Assembly: GCF_018873765.1 (NCBI RefSeq)
Contig: NC_057918.1
Span: 64,358,871 to 64,422,870 of the forward strand
Length of the DNA stretch: 64,000 nt
Origin: Telopea speciosissima
Lineage: Eukaryota > Streptophyta > Magnoliopsida > Proteales > Proteaceae
Reading direction: 5' to 3'
In this document: one piece after another, positions 1-14,100 of the stretch
Layout of the letters: every line of letters begins with the position of its first letter
How positions within the stretch are numbered: the stretch's first letter is position 1
Program-made: the position numbers and the translations under genes
Notes under the pieces: generated by a model
What the model was told of the DNA's origin: nothing
The model's database searches: none
Seen by the model: only the letters and a program-made list of their open reading frames with translations

Positions 1-2000
1 TTAAGGAGAGAGTGAATGTGAATAGGTAGTGCAGCAACCACCACAACCTTTACTTGTTCTGTGGGAAAGACTATGGATGTGGAAGTTGCTGAGAAACCAG
101 AAGTTGAACGGGAGCTCAAATAGGGGAGCGTAAGGAAACTGGGGGAAGTGAGAAGGAGCTGATTGTGCACTGAAGAAGGGAGAAGAATAACTGCTAACAA
201 CCCTCCTTTGATCTTTGTCGTCCTAATCTAGGTAACATTCCATCTTATCCTCAAGAGTTGGATCTTCCTATTGTTGTTAGGAAGGGAAAAAGATATTGCA
301 CTAATCTTATAGCTAAGTATGTTTCCTATGACTCCATCTATCTTGCAGGCATTTCGTACTCAGTTTCCTTATCTTCTACCGCTACTCCCAAAAACGTAAC
401 TGAGGCCATGGCTGATCCCTAATGGAACGAAGCCATGTGTGAGGAGATGAGGGCCCTCGAGAAGCATGGTACCTAGGAGATGGTTGATCTTCCGAAAGGG
501 TGTGTTCCTGTGGATGCAGGTGAGTCTTCTTATTTAAACACCATTCGGATGGTAATATTGAGAGATACAAGCCAGACTGGTGGCTAAAGGATTCAGTCAG
601 GTGTATGGGGTTGATTGTCAAGAAACATTTTCCCTTGTTGCTAAACTTAGCTTAATAAGAGTCCTCTTATCCTTGGTAGTGAATTAGGATTGACCCTTGT
701 ACCAATTTGATGTGAAGAAAGGTTTTCTTCATGGCGACTTGCAAGAGGAAGTATATATGCAAGTTCCGCCTGATTTTGAATTTCCCACAAAGTGAAGGGA
801 AAGTGTGCCGGTTGAAGAAGGTTCTTTGTGGCCTCAAATACAAATTGTCTCCAAAAGCTTGGTTTGAGAGATCTAGATAAGAAGTATTAAGGAATGGATA
901 CACTTAGAGCCATGCCAATCTATTCTGTCCATTAGACAAGGCAATGATAAAATCACAATCTTAATTGTCCATGTGGATGACGTTGTAGTAGCGATAAATG
1001 ATAAAGAAGAAGTGAAAAGATTCAAAACTCACCTGGCCCAACAGTTTGAGATAAAAAAAAAAACCTTGGGTTTTTCAAGTATTTCTTTGGAATCGAAGTG
1101 TAAAGATCAAGAAAGGGAGTTTATACTTGTTAGAGGAAGTATGTGTTCAAGCTCTTGAAAGAGACATGGATGTTGGGTTGCAAACTTTGTTGCATCTCCT
1201 ATTGATCAAAAACAAAAATTAGGTGATGTCAATAGTCATCCATTAATTGATGCTGGGAGGTATAAAAAAACTGGTGGAAAAGTTGATTTATCTTTCCCAC
1301 TCATCCAAGCATTGCATAAGCTGTTGGAGTGGTGAGACAGTTTAAAAGCAATCCCTCATTCATCCAGGTATTGTATAAGCTGTTGGAGTGGTGAGACAGT
1401 GTATGCATCCTTCTAGGACTGGTCATTTAGAAGTTGTATATTGTATCCTTAGGTATCTGAAATCAAGCCCAGGAAAGGGATTATTGTATACTAAACATAA
1501 TCACTTGAGGATTGAGGCCTACATTGATGCATTTTGGGTTGGGTTTGTAACAGACAGAAGATCTACATCAAGTTATTGCACCTTTGTAGGTGGTAACTTG
1601 GTTACTTGGTGGAGTAATAACAGTCTATTGTTGCCAGATTAAATGCAGAGGCAGAATTTAGTGCAATAATATATGGAATTTGTGAATTCTTAGTCTTATG
1701 GCAGAAAAAAAATTTGTTCTACTAATTGGGATTTGACATTGATAGCTCCATGAGATTATATTTTGACAACAAGGCTGCTATTATCATAGCCCATAATCTA
1801 TGCAGCATGATTGCAAGGAGCACATTGAGGCTGGCTAGCACTTTAAAGGAGAAGATTGACTCTGAGAATATCCACACACCTTTTGTGAAGACAGGAGATC
1901 AATTAGCAGCTGTGTTAACAATAGGAATTAATTCTCCATTGTTTCATACTCTTTGGAGCAAGGGTATGTATGATATCTATTCCTCAGCTTTAGGGTGAGT
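1..2000 (+). mobile_element. Decayed Ty1/Copia pol fragment
   Basis: Frames on the plus strand show Copia reverse transcriptase and RNase H. Reverse-transcriptase text such as LVAKGFSQVYGVD is readable near 590-630, followed by a VDDVVVA-like catalytic stretch near 973. RNase H text (DRRSTSSYCTFVGGNLV, then FDNKAAI) lies at about 1550-1800. It is an old, broken copy with many breaks. No 5' LTR is visible because the element starts before or at the window edge. The pyrimidine-rich AT segment after 2000 could be a worn 3' LTR, but I cannot fix its borders. Confidence 0.85.
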
Positions 2001-2416
2001 GGTAGAATAAGGGTACTTTGGAAAAATATGTCTATTGTTGTCCTCTAGGGGAATACTTTATGTAAGTAGGGCTATTTCTGATCTTACAGTCTAAAAGTTT
2101 TAATATAATAGCTAAAGTGAGTGATTACTCACTGCTGCGCATTCTCCTGAAACCCTTCTCGTTTTCTTGTTTCTTCTTCTTCTTCTTCCTCAATTCTTCC
2201 TTCTTACATTCTGTACTTTCTTCATTGTTTTACAACTAGGTGGACCTTTTTTGTTTCCTTTATTTAGTTAAATGAACCATCCCATGAATTTTAAAGATGA
2301 GTGCATTAAATTATTATACTAGGTTATAAAATGATACATGGCACTGAGAAATGATGCATTCATTTCTTTTTTTTTTTTTTTGGTAAGAATGATGCATTCA
2401 TTTCAGTCCCTATCAT
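2001..2416. other. Intergenic/intronic stretch, possible worn Copia LTR
   Basis: No coding exon is seen. There is a TTC-rich tract near 2170-2200 and a T-run near 2370. It may contain the 3' LTR of the Copia fragment to the left, but no terminal duplication was found. Confidence 0.4.
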
Positions 2417-2424
2417 TTCTGAAC

Positions 2425-4161
2425 TAGGGGTGTCAATGGGTCGGGTTGGGCCGGGCCTGCCTAAACCCTGACCCTAGAGGCCTTAACCTAAACCCTGACC
2501 CTGACCCAACCCTGGCAGGGCCAAGAAACCCTTAACCCTGACCCGACCCTGCCAGGGTTTTCACTAACCCGGCCCGACCCGACCCGACCCTAGCAGGGTC
2601 GGGTTGGCCCTGATTGACCCTGTCTTGACCCTGTTTTAGCAAGTGAAAGCAATAGGGAGTTGAGTTAAACGGTACAAACCCAACATTCAGAAAGTGATTA
2701 AAATATTGTGATTATCATAGAAGTGGTTTCACTATGAATATGCCTAGTCTGGACCAAAAGTCCAAGGGAATTTGTCAATAAAATTCTTGTCAATACGAGA
2801 GGCAATAGAATAGAATAAAGATATTTGAGAAAAAACTAATGGGTAATCACAGTACAAATTAAGGCTGGTTTCACAATTATCCATTAACAAACACAAATTT
2901 GGTCCAAAATAGCAGCTTCCCAAAGTAAAAAAACGAAAAATCAACAATGTTGCGATGAGAAAAATCAACAATATTGATAAAAGAGACAGAAGACAATGAA
3001 CTATGGCCTGTTCTAATTTAGTTCCTCTTATGACAACGAAGAACCACGATCACTCAAAACAAACAAAAAAAAAAAAAAATTAATGTCATGAAAGATTATT
3101 TAAAAAAAAAAAAAACAATCAAAAGAGAGGAATCAGGCAGACGACTTCTCCGGCAACAGGGTCGTAAAAGATTTGAGAATCTGAGATGTGATTATGTGAA
3201 GTGCAGGAGTTACCTAGTAGTAGGGAAGGCAGACGACTTCTCCGGCAACGAATTGAGGTTAAGGGGAGTTTTGCAGGACATTTAATGGTGGAGACATCGA
3301 AAGGTTACAGAGATTCCGCCAATTAAGGAAACTGGAAATAGCTTATATTAGGGTTTTTGTTCTCTCTTTGCTTCTTCTACTACTATTCAGGAATTTGAAG
3401 AACGAAACGCATCTTAGAGATCTTGTTCTTTCTCTATTGTGGATCCAATGCTCTCTTGTGAGATGTTGGCCTGCATTTTGAGTGGGTGTACCTGATATAG
3501 GGGTTTATCCAGTAAGCGGGAGAAGAGCAGGTGAAGATCTTAACTTTGGAAAATCGTAATCCTTTGAGAGCAAAAAAGATGAAGAGCTTAGAAAAAGAGA
3601 GTAGGGAGACGTTCTTAGATTTTAAGGCAGTTGTGGTTTCTAGGGTTGCCCTACTAGAACTTGGGCACAGAGCGTGGGTACACCTCCTTATCCTTTAGAT
3701 TTTTGAGAGGTGGTCTTGCTTCTGGGTTCATCCAAAAACAGTGACTTGATGATTCTGTGAATCATTAAGGCGTTAAGCCGATTACTCAGGGAAGGAGGAA
3801 GAGGAAGGCAACGAGCAAACGAGCGGCGCCCTAAGTCCCTTAAGCCATTAAGCGTTAGGATGCTTCGATAGAAAGTGAAATTGTAAAGAGATTTAGCCAT
3901 TTAGGGTTTGCCCTTAGGATTTTTTCGTCTTTTCCTATTTAATTTGTCTCAGATATATATACTATTATATACTTATATTAATACAGGGTCAGGCCAGGCC
4001 GGGTTGGGCTAAGCCCGAGGCCTTATCCCGGACCCGACCCGACCCTGCCAGGGTCAAGCTATTTCTAAACCCTAACCCGCCCTTCGGGCTGAAAAATCAA
4101 GGTTGGGTCAGGGCTGGGCTTAGGGCGGGTTCGGGCCGAGCGGGCTTTTTTGACACCCCTA
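2425..4161 (+). mobile_element. Non-autonomous hAT-like element, family A copy 1
   Basis: Termini are TAGGGGTGTCAA at the left and TTGACACCCCTA at the right, a perfect 12-bp inverted repeat. It is flanked by a perfect 8-bp target duplication TTCTGAAC (2417-2424 and 4162-4169). Both ends are packed with CCGACCCTG/CAGGGTCGGG motifs forming GC-rich subterminal arrays. The middle has only short reading frames and no recognisable transposase. Length is 1737 bp. The same family occurs at 20405-21937 in the opposite orientation. The 8-bp duplication and TIR style are those of the hAT superfamily. Confidence 0.9.
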
Positions 4162-4264
4162 TTCTGAACTGACTTGATTGTGCTGATTCAACTTTTATTT
4201 ATAACATCATTGTGTTGTAGTGTATAAAATTTATCAAAAATTCTAATAAATCCATATAGCTTCT

Positions 4265-4627
4265 TGTAACAGAATGCACCAATAGAAAACCAAAATCGAG
4301 AGAAGAAGTGGGAGAAGAGAGGAGAGCTGTCAAGAAGAATCGAACTTGTCAGTCTCCCTCACAATGCCTTTATTTATATGAATTATATTACAGCCAAAGG
4401 GGAGATTCCTAATATGATTAGGAATCCTAGTTACATCATGAAAATAGAAACCAATCCTATTAGGAATCCTAGTTACAATAGAAACCAATAGAAATTAGAA
4501 ACTAGGACTAGGTAATCCTAATTATAAACCACAAATAGAAGAAAGACATAGTAGGGAATCTTGATCAGAATAATGGAATATTCTAATCGAGATTACCCTT
4601 CTTCTATTTGCTCGATACACTTTAACA
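4265..4627 (-). repeat. 3' LTR of the Copia element
   Basis: This 363-bp segment begins TGTAACAG and ends TTTAACA on the plus strand, and resembles 10652-10986 and the solo LTR at 62253-62610. It is bordered internally by the polypurine tract. Confidence 0.85.
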
Positions 4628-4827
4628 CTCCCCTTCAATCTGGAGTGTACAAATCACCTAGACCCAGCTTGGAACAACTCCTACGAAAGGCAAGTCCAAA
4701 CAGCGACTTAGTAAACATATCACCAAGTTGATTGGTAATGGAAACAAACGGAGTAGAAATCAACTTCTTCATAACGGCATCCAAACAAAGTGACAGTCAA
4801 TTTCAATGTGCTTAGTCCTCTCATGAA

Positions 4828-5879
4828 CAAGGATTTAAGTATCGGTATCGGGTATCGTATCGGAGATACGTATCGATCGGTGCAGAAATGTATGGAAATG
4901 ATCAAAATACACATGGAAATATACTTTTGGACAATAAAAACAATATAAACAAGCAATTTGTGTCATATATCATGCATATATATTAAGAATTGTGAATAAT
5001 CAATAACTAGACAAGTGCGGCACTTTGAAATTGTTATAAAAGATTAAAAGATGAAATTTCTTACATGTAGAGTCACTCTATTGCCATGAAGAATGTATAA
5101 TCTTAGGGTAATTGTTTAATCTTCTTGGGATGTCATAGATCTATACATAATGTACTACATATATTATATACACTAGCATTTGTTCTAAAATTTAAAAAAA
5201 AATCATTTTAAAGAAAGAATTTTCGGTTTTGGGTAAAAAATGCAAAGAAACATGGATTTTGAACTCAAATCTTTGTAAATGTATACAAAGAATGCAATTT
5301 CTATGTTAGTTTAACATATTCCCTTTGATTCATACCAAAAAACATACCAAAAATCAAAGATTTATGCAAAAGAATCAAGTTTTTTTCAAAAAACTTACCT
5401 TTCCCTTCAAGAACACCTTTTGATTTCGAATGCGGGCTGTTAGATGCACCAAATGATGAGATTTTAGCTCCTTTAGGGTCGTTTTTGGCAAAGGAATGAA
5501 AGCCCTCAACAAATCTTACCCAAAAACCAAGTTTAGATATGTTTTTTGATGGGTTTCCCAAAGCTGGAACCAGGTTTTTTTCGCCAGCCTGCTAGGAGCT
5601 CGATTCTCTGTTCTGAGAATGACTTGGGCATGTGGGTTTTAAGTTAACGATACGTATCGAGACGTATCGATATGTATCGATATGTATTGATCGATACATA
5701 TCAACACGACTCGATACATATCGTATCGATACGTATCGGTCGATATGTCTTGATACAGTCGAGACATTTGCATTTAAAAAAAAAAAATGATACGTCTCGA
5801 CCTGTATCGTATCGACCACGATCGATACCGAGACGTATCGATCGAGACGATATGATACGGTCCGAGACTTAATTCCTTG
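4828..5879. mobile_element. hAT-like non-autonomous element with GTATCGAT-type terminal arrays
   Basis: This 1052-bp insertion lies in the RNase H region of the Copia element. The 8-bp sequence CTCATGAA is duplicated exactly at 4820-4827 and 5880-5887. Ends are CAAGGATTTAAGT and the inverse of CAAGGAATTAAGT. Both ends carry repeated GTATCG/CGATAC motifs, while the AT-rich middle has no transposase. The core differs from the 1.03-kb family at 11704, but the terminal design is the same. The clean duplication inside a recognisable coding sequence makes the borders secure. Confidence 0.9.
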
Positions 5880-8800
5880 CTCATGAAACACTAGATTACT
5901 TGCAATATAAACAGCGGCTTGATTATCACAAAACATCTTCATAGGTTGAGCGATAGGAAATCCCAACTCCTGAAGCAATGACTTTACCCACATCAACTTG
6001 TAGTATGTGTCATTGTCTGACATTCAGCCTTAGCGCTCATTGAGCAATAGTAGTTTGTTTCGTGCTTTTCCAGATGACCAAATTACCACCCACAGAGGTA
6101 CAACAACCAATAGTAGAATGCTTATCATCATCAACACCAGTCCAATCAGCATCAGAAAACCCAATCAGATTAACATTCCGATTAGGCCGATAAATAAGAC
6201 CCTTACCAAGAACACCTTTTAGATATCGTAACACACGGCAAGCAGCATCCTAGTGGATTTTCTTTGGATGTTGCATAAACTGACTAATAACTCCAACGAC
6301 AAAGAATATAACTGGGCGAGTGATAGTAAGATAAATGAGTTTCCCAACCAATCTTCTATACCGATGAGCATCTAAAAAATCCTCACTCTCAATGGACCCA
6401 AGCTTTTGATGGGGATCTATGGGAGTATATGCTGGTTTGGAAGCAAGCATTCCCATGTCAGTCAAAAGGTCAAAGACATATTTCCTTTGAGATAAGCTAA
6501 CGTCTTTTTTGCTTCGCAAAACTTCAATACCAAGAAAATACCTGAGAACACCCAAGTCTTTCATCTGAAAATGCTGATGAAGATATGATATAACTTGAGC
6601 AATACCAAAGACATCATTACCCGATATAATAATATCATCCACATAGACTACCATCACCACCACCTTTGAACTCTGACGACGAACAAAAATAAATGCTCAG
6701 AATAATACTATAAGAATGGAATCTGAGTGATAGTGGAGCTGAAGTTATCATAATGCTCTTGGAGATTGTTTCAACCCATAAATTGCCTTACGAAGCTTGC
6801 AAACTTTGGTAGAATTCTCCCCCTGAGCAACATACCTTGGAGGTTGCTCCATATAAACCTCCTCTTGAAGATCACCATAGAGAAAAGCATTTTTGATATC
6901 CATTTGATATAAGGGCCAATCGAAATTAACAACCAGAGAAATAAGAATACAAATTGAATTCAGGCGTGCAACCGACGAGAAAGTCTCAAAGTAATCTACA
7001 CCATAAGCTTGAGTATAACCTTTAGCCACCAATCGGGCCTTTAGGTGCTCGATAGAATCATCTGGATTGTTTTTGATAGTATAACCTGTTGACATAATAA
7101 GATCCTTCCCAGTAGGTAATGAAACCATAGTCCAAGTATTTCTAGATAATAAAGCATCCATCTCGATATCCATGGCAGCCTTCCAATCAGGGTGAAAAAA
7201 TGCCTCATGGTGGGTTTTAGGCACAAAGTTAGTAGATAAAGCAGAAGCAAATGGGGATAGTGGGATGAAAGATGAGAAATGGAAACATATTGTTCAATAG
7301 GATAAATAGTTAAGGATTTGTGAGACTTGTGAGTACAAGAGCGAGTACCTTTACAGACAGTGACTGGTAAGTCGATGGAGCCCTCAGCATTAGAATTAGA
7401 TTGAGTATTGGGAGGAGCAGTGTTTGTTGTAGTAGATGGCAAATCCGGAACACTAGGAACAAAATGTAATGGACTAGGTGTAGTGGTCGGGACAGTGGGG
7501 GCTAGTATAGTAGTAGTAGTGGATGGTAAGGGCGGTGGTCGACGGCGAAGGTGATAGACCTAAACCAGTAGAGGTGAGGGGATGGGAATGGTTACAAGTA
7601 ATGGAGGACCTACAAGATCTTCATTGTTCACTGTGGACGGTATAGAAGAACAAAATAAGGAGGTTTTTTCGAAAAAGGTGACATTAGCACTAATAAACTG
7701 TTTATTAGGAAAACTGGATCAAAACATTTATACCCTTTCTGAGTTCGAGGGTACCTAAGAAAAATACATTTAATAGGCCAAGGAGATAGTTTGTCAATGT
7801 TAGGTTGAAGAATGTGAAAACAAGACATACGCAGCCAAAAACACGTGGTGGAGAGGTAAACAAGGAGCTATCTGGGTAAAGAATAGAAAAAGGAATTCCA
7901 TTATTTAAAACAAAGGACGACATATGATTAATAAGGTAACAATCAGTAATGACAACATCACATCAAAAGCGTTTGGGTACATTCATATGGAGCATAATGG
8001 ACCGAGCCACTACTAGTAAGTGTCTATTTTTACATGCGGCCACTCTATTTTGTTATGGAGTGTATGTGCAACTAGTGTGGTGAATAAGACCATGATTAGC
8101 AAAAATCAGACATCTCAGTTTGAATGTACTAAAGGGAATTATCAGACCCAAAAAAATTTTATGGATGAGCCAACCTGAAATTTTATTTCTTGATAAAATT
8201 TTTTGAATACAGTAAGAAATTGGGTCTGGTCCTTCAACAGATAAACCCAAGTGGAACAGGAATAATCGTCTACAAAACTAACAAAGTAAGAAAATCCTAA
8301 CCTATTACGAACTCGACACGGACCCCAAATGTCAGAATGTACTAAAGAAAATAATGAAGAACTTTTAGGTGTAGTATGGGCAGGAAAAGAGGCACGGTAA
8401 TGTTTGCCAAGTTCACAGGCTTCACATTCAAGATGAGATGTGGATCTGCAACTAGGAACCATTAATTGGAGTTTAGGTAGAGATGGGTGACCAAGATGTA
8501 GATGCCATTACATGATAGATGGTATGGTAGTAGATGTAGCAGCAGTTGAAGGTCCGGTGCCATCCAGGTAATATAGCCCATTGCGCTCAAGCCTTCCACC
8601 AATCATCTCCTTGTCTGAAGCTCCTGAAAAACACTATAAGAAGGATAGAAAGTTACCGAACAGTTAAGAGACTTAGTAAGTTGACTGATAGCTATAAGAT
8701 TTAAAGGTAATTTTGGAACATGAAGAACAAACGAGAAGGTCATGGAGGATGTTGGAGAAACAGTTCCATGACTAGTTACCTGAGTCGAGGACCCATTAGC

Positions 8801-10651
8801 AAGGAGATAACATTGGAAAAGGTTTGAACGTGATTTATTGAAGAAAACAAACTTGACTTACCAGTCATGTGACATGAAGCACCTGAATCAATAAGCCATG
8901 AAGTAGAGGAAGGATAAAAAGCAGAGTTACCTTTATAAGCTAAGGTGGAGGCAGAGGTAGCTTCAAGTTGTTGAAGGCGTTTGACTAGCTGGTTGTAATC
9001 ATTGCGAGACACAGAAGATGAACTACTAGAACTCTGATTCATATCCCTAGTAGGTTTCTCAGTAGTAGTCAGTCATGGCAGCATTGGCTAGTTCATTCGC
9101 CCACTCAGATTTTCCATGCTTGGCCCAAGTATCCACAGTATGATTCGGTTTGCCACAATAAAACACTGATTGGAAGACTTGTAAACAGTTTGAAGAGTTG
9201 TACCACGTCCACCAGTGCCATGGCCACAAGCTCTGAAATTGGCCACGACCATGTCCTCGTCCACGATTGGCAATAAAGGCTGAGTTGTCCTTGGGTGCAT
9301 TATCAGGTTTGGATGGATTAGCCAGACGATTAATACGAGAAAAAACTTCATTGAGAGAAGGAACCTTCTCCCCTGTGAGTAACTAACTCTTCACAGACTG
9401 GTAGTCCAACTAGAACTTTTGCATCATAGAACTCAGCTCTTTGTTGTTTCAATTGGTCCAGATTGGTAGTTGTATCTGAAGTTCTTCAACTATGCCCTTG
9501 TAACTGGCCAAAAATTCACTCAAGGAGATATTCCTTTCTTGAGAGAAACTTTCACTCAAGTCATTCCAGACATCCTTAGCAAGTGAGTGAAAACACTATT
9601 CCATAACCATATCTTGATAATAAAATTTTCACGCATCCCCTCATCATAAGCTGTAATTGTAGTAGGATCCTTTAGATCACGATCAGGAGGATCATTGGTA
9701 ATATATTTAAGTTTTCCTTTGGCATGAATGCAGGCTTGCACTGCCTGGGCCCATAAGAGATAATTTGAAACTCAGGAGAGTTTAATAGTAGTAATCTGAA
9801 CTTGGACATTGTCCGTAGGTGGTTTAGGACCAGCCATAATGAAAACTGTGAACAATCACAAGTAGCAACAACAGTAATAATAAATCTAGGGTTTAAAGGA
9901 CCCAAATCTCAATAGGATCAAATCCACCAGAACCAACAGCAACAATAGTAATAATTGGCTCTTGAATAGAACCAGATTAGGGTTTTAATAACCCAAAATT
10001 ATCAGCATGTACCAATTTAGGGTTTGAGATCCCAACTCTTAACAAGGATTGAGTCTTCAAGGATCAGCAGCAGTCGTAGTGTCAATCGGTTCTTAAAGAG
10101 GACCAGCTTAGGGTTTAAAACAATCCAAAAACAATGGCAGCAGAAGCAGGAGGTAAAATTAGGGTTTGATAACCCAACTCCAAAAAGGAATAAGATGTAG
10201 GGCTTTCCAACCTCGAATATCAACAGAGCAGATGGACCGAGGGTTGCTGATGAAGTAAAAATCAAACCGCAAGGTCCCTTAACATGTACGAGATCGATTG
10301 GAGAAGAAAAACTTGATGTAGAAAACCCTAATAGGGTATCGCTGGTATAGTAGAACCAGAATACTTTAAAGAATCCACTGACTCTGCAGTCTTCAATGAG
10401 GATCCACTGGTATGGATTAGATACAAGGTAGTAATGATCTCCATTCGATCTTGGTAAGTAATAAGGTAGTAATGATCTTCAATCGATCTTGGTAAGTAAT
10501 AAAACCCTAGTTTTCAATTGAAAACTGCATCTTGGGTTTAATCTGTAACAGTATGCAGCATAGGGTGCTGCACCCCTTTAAGAGAAGCTTGAGAAGACCT
10601 TCAGACCAGAATCTGATTCAACAACCAACTATCGGTTGTGCTCTGATACCA

Positions 10652-10986
10652 TGTCACAAAATAAACACAATAGAACCAAGGCCGAGAGGGTGGAGAAGAG
10701 AAGAGAGAAGGGGACTGATTAGTTATGTTGGATCGAACTAGTCAGTCCCCTCTCACAAACCTTTATTTATATATGAATCCCAAGTACAACCAAAGATTCC
10801 TAATCCGACTAGGAATCATAGAAACAAAATTAGAAACACATTAGGAAACCAACTAAGGCTTGGACCAACACCTAATCATAAACATGAAGTGAGACACCTA
10901 GGAGCTAGGTATTTCGATTAGAAGAAGGAATATTCTAATCAAGATACTCTCTAATCCTAGGAGCTCAATACACATATACTTCAACA
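10652..10986 (-). repeat. 5' LTR of the Copia element
   Basis: This 335-bp segment runs TGTCACAAAA to ACTTCAACA on the plus strand. It is preceded on its inner side by the 12-bp primer-binding site at 10640-10651. It matches 4265-4627 with many differences. Confidence 0.85.
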
Positions 10987-11190
10987 CCTTCTACATTAAA
11001 TGTTACTTGAGCTTAAGCCGAAAAAGAAAAAAGGAAAAGGAATTCATCAATACTTTCACTTTCACTTTCACTTTATCTGTCCAGTAAATTTAACTTTATT
11101 CTTTCACTTATCAATTAATTTACCTAGTCACAGCAGAATAACTTTTATCCATTTTAAAAGCCTCCAATCTGTCTGGTGTTTGTACTCCAG

Positions 11191-14100
11191 GTCAAAGAAT
11201 TGGCTGAAAAGGCACTAGCAGGGAGGCTTGCACCTCATGAATTTCAGAGAGGAACCTTCAGGTGATTTCGTTGTATTGATTCAAAATTTCCTAGCTGTAT
11301 CAATCACCTGTTTTGAAATAGATCCATTATAAAACCCCCCCAGGTACATTTTGCTCTCTCTCATGCATACCACACAGGCACACACACAAAGTTTACCTCA
11401 CTATTCAAGTCGAGGGAACAGTGTCAAGGCTCAATTAGCTTACATCATCATAAAAAAAAACTGTCGCACATAGTACCAATTGAAATTTAGTAGAATCTGG
11501 CACTTGAAGCCACGGAGTTCATATTCATTGCAGTCAAATTGAAAGTTACTAAGATGTGCGTGTCCTCCATTCAGGAGACAACACCCCTGTCTCTATCCTA
11601 TTGTAATGAAGGTTCTGGACCCCAGTTTACAAACTCGGAGTGATGGTTTCATCAAACCTTTCAATTGTAGTTCGGAAGATTTAAGTTGTCAATTCCTCTG
11701 TAGCAAGGTTCTAAAACTTGGGTTTCGACTAGGTTTCGACCAGCCAGAAACCAACTTCGTCTCGATTTCAACCATATCTAGGTCGAAACCTGGGACTTTC
11801 TCTAGGCTAACTCGAACCTTGGTTTCGAGGCCCAAAAGTTTTGTTTTTTTTTCCCTAATTCTTGTTGTGATGCCTATTTTTGACATTTTAAACCCAATCC
11901 ATGCATTAGTTTCAGATAGAGAACACTAAAAATATTAAATGTGGTTTTGATCCAAGTTTGATACTGTATATTGTTCTTGGACATGGTATCGAATAAGGTT
12001 TGACCGGAACATAACTCCTTCAATATGAATGAGATTTAAGCAATCTTGGATTTGTTAGAAAGCTTTGTTTTGATAGCTTTCCAACAAGTCCAAAATTGTT
12101 TAAATCTGATTTATATTGAAGGAGTTATGTACCGGTGAAACTTAATTTGGCGTGTGCGAATGCTGTCAAAATCGCTCTGAATGAAAATATTTTTTTGGAC
12201 ATCAAAACAAATTAATATTTTACCACATTTTTTGTTTTTAGCAATGCTTTATCATATTAAAATTTAAGGATTTTTTCAAATTTGAGAAAAACCCCAGCAT
12301 TAGAAAGTTGAAAATTACACTTACCGTCGAAAATCCAATTTTTGTTCTTGCACTGGGGGGTTGATTTTTTTTCCTTTCGGAATTTGATTTTTTAACTATG
12401 TTTATTGGATTCAAATAGGGGGGTATTTGCTTATTTATGAATAATATCTTAAGTAAATGAAATCATTTACTTAAATGATATCAAACATAACTAAGTGTAT
12501 GTCCTGGTTTCTGGCATAAATACTTGTCTGCCCTAGTTTCAAGCCAAGTTTCCCCTAGTTTCGATGGGCATGTGTCGAAACCACCGAAATATGGTCGAAA
12601 CCAGTCGAAACCATCAAAACCTGGTCGAATCCAGGGATTTTATAAAATCGCCCTTCAACTCGTCTCAAAAACCTGCGAAACCAAGTAAACTCGGTGGTTT
12701 CGACAGGTTTCGGTCGAGTTTTTCTTCCATGCTCTGTAGTACTTTGCCCCTCCCAGACCCTGCTGTAGCCAGAGCCTTATGCTCTGGAATGCTCTCTCCT
12801 ACAATTAAACTAAGGTTGCTCCAGTTGCTCATGCTGTTTATTTTTTGTCCTTTCTTTTTGGTACTTTAGGCCTGCATACTGGCTGTGGGCAGAGGTAACA
12901 TAGTTGTTGAACCTGTTGTCGGCAGTGATGGTATGTTCTACGTCCCATCTATGTCACATTAGCTATGATGTTTTTGACCTGATTATGTTAACTGCTTAAG
13001 TTACTATTTTTCCAGGAAAGGAGAAGCCTGCTATTGTCAACAAAATGAACGTAACAATGTCTGTTGATCATCGTGTTATTGATGGTAAAGTTGGAGGTAT
13101 GTGCGAGTAAAATGTTACTGTTGATGCATACATTTACGCTGTTCTTCCCTAACAATTAGAGCTTTTAGGTGAAATGGTAGCGAACATGGTATCTAAGCAG
13201 GGAGCTCAAGTTTTCAACTCCTAGGAAGTGCATCGGAAGAGTTTTGACAACATTTCTTCTCCCTCGGTGCTGCGCAAAGGAAATGCTGCATGAGCTATAC
13301 ATTCAAGGACCATGGGATCTTGGTTTGCACGTGCAAGGGAGTGTTGATGCATACATTTATGCTGTGGATGTCAGACACAGATTCTTTGCCCCCCTTTGTC
13401 CTAAGAACCATGTAGAGCTCCACAATCAACATACTGTATCTATCTCCGCATCTGCCAGTTAGGGGTGTCAAAAGCTGGTCCCGATAGGAACGAACTGGTT
13501 AAAGCCTGAAACCAGACCAACCGATTACTAAACAGTCCGGTTCTAGGCCTAGGAAGATTATTATTCGGGCGTTCACAATGCTTGGTTGCAACCCAATCAG
13601 GACTGACTGACCAACATTGATAACCGACTGTTTATAGTCCATTTATAGCTTGATTAACTCATTTTATGGCCTGCTTACACCATTTAAGGACCGATTATGT
13701 TATACCCGCACCCCGGGAATATAATTAAATATTATTTCTTCCTCGTGACATGTAGATACCGCTGTCATGTATGCTGGTGACCTGTTCTCCTTGATGGTCA
13801 AACCCAGCTACAAAATTATTGACCATAGTACGGGCTTGCCTGTGGAGGAAAGATTCCTAAACCGACGGTGGGGGAAATTCGTTGACGGCGACTTTGTTGA
13901 TTTTCCTCCAAGTACTAGTCCGGGAAGTGAAGAGTACCAGAGAGTGTACCCCGGAGCGTCGCCTCACTTGGACACCTCGTTCAGTGATGAGCTTGACACT
14001 GTCGTGGCGAGACTGTTCGGATCATGGGTGACAAACCATGACAAGGGAGATGTAAGTTCTAACCTTGAATTTAATTACTTACCCCTCCCTTTGGTGTCCT

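Larger units (their letters stand above)
4265..10986 (-). mobile_element. Ty1/Copia LTR retrotransposon, both LTRs, broken
   Basis: An old Copia element reads on the minus strand. The 5' LTR is 10652-10986 and the 3' LTR is 4265-4627. The primer-binding site at 10640-10651 reads TGGTATCAGAGC on the minus strand, complementary to initiator tRNA-Met. A polypurine tract (minus strand TTGAAGGGGAG) abuts the 3' LTR. Domain order is gag (about 9.9-8.9 kb), protease with an LIDSGAS motif (near 8.9 kb), integrase (about 8.5-7.6 kb), reverse transcriptase with YVDDIIISG (7.2-6.25 kb) and RNase H (6.2-4.7 kb), the Copia order. CTTCT flanks the left side and recurs one base beyond the right LTR, consistent with a worn 5-bp target duplication. 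The LTRs differ at many places by eye, so the insertion is old. It is broken in at least half a dozen places and carries a hAT-like insertion at 4828-5879. Confidence 0.9.

Noticed and set aside
382-903. Minus-strand open frames of 78-79 codons
   Set aside because: They are antisense shadows of the plus-strand Copia reverse-transcriptase region.
2430-2600. AACCCTGACC-type runs as interstitial telomere
   Set aside because: The plant telomere unit CCCTAAA is not repeated; the motif belongs to hAT-like subterminal arrays with matching TIRs and target duplications.
12740-12869. Translation [18 protein letters not shown] as the missing E2 exon
   Set aside because: The pre-insertion sequence only loosely resembles QFCAIINPPQ, and the text matches a SINE-like tail better; no acceptor in phase was found.
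13244-13462. 72-codon frame in the E2 intron as a small gene
   Set aside because: No initiation context, domain or conservation argument; it overlaps the start of the hAT-like element.
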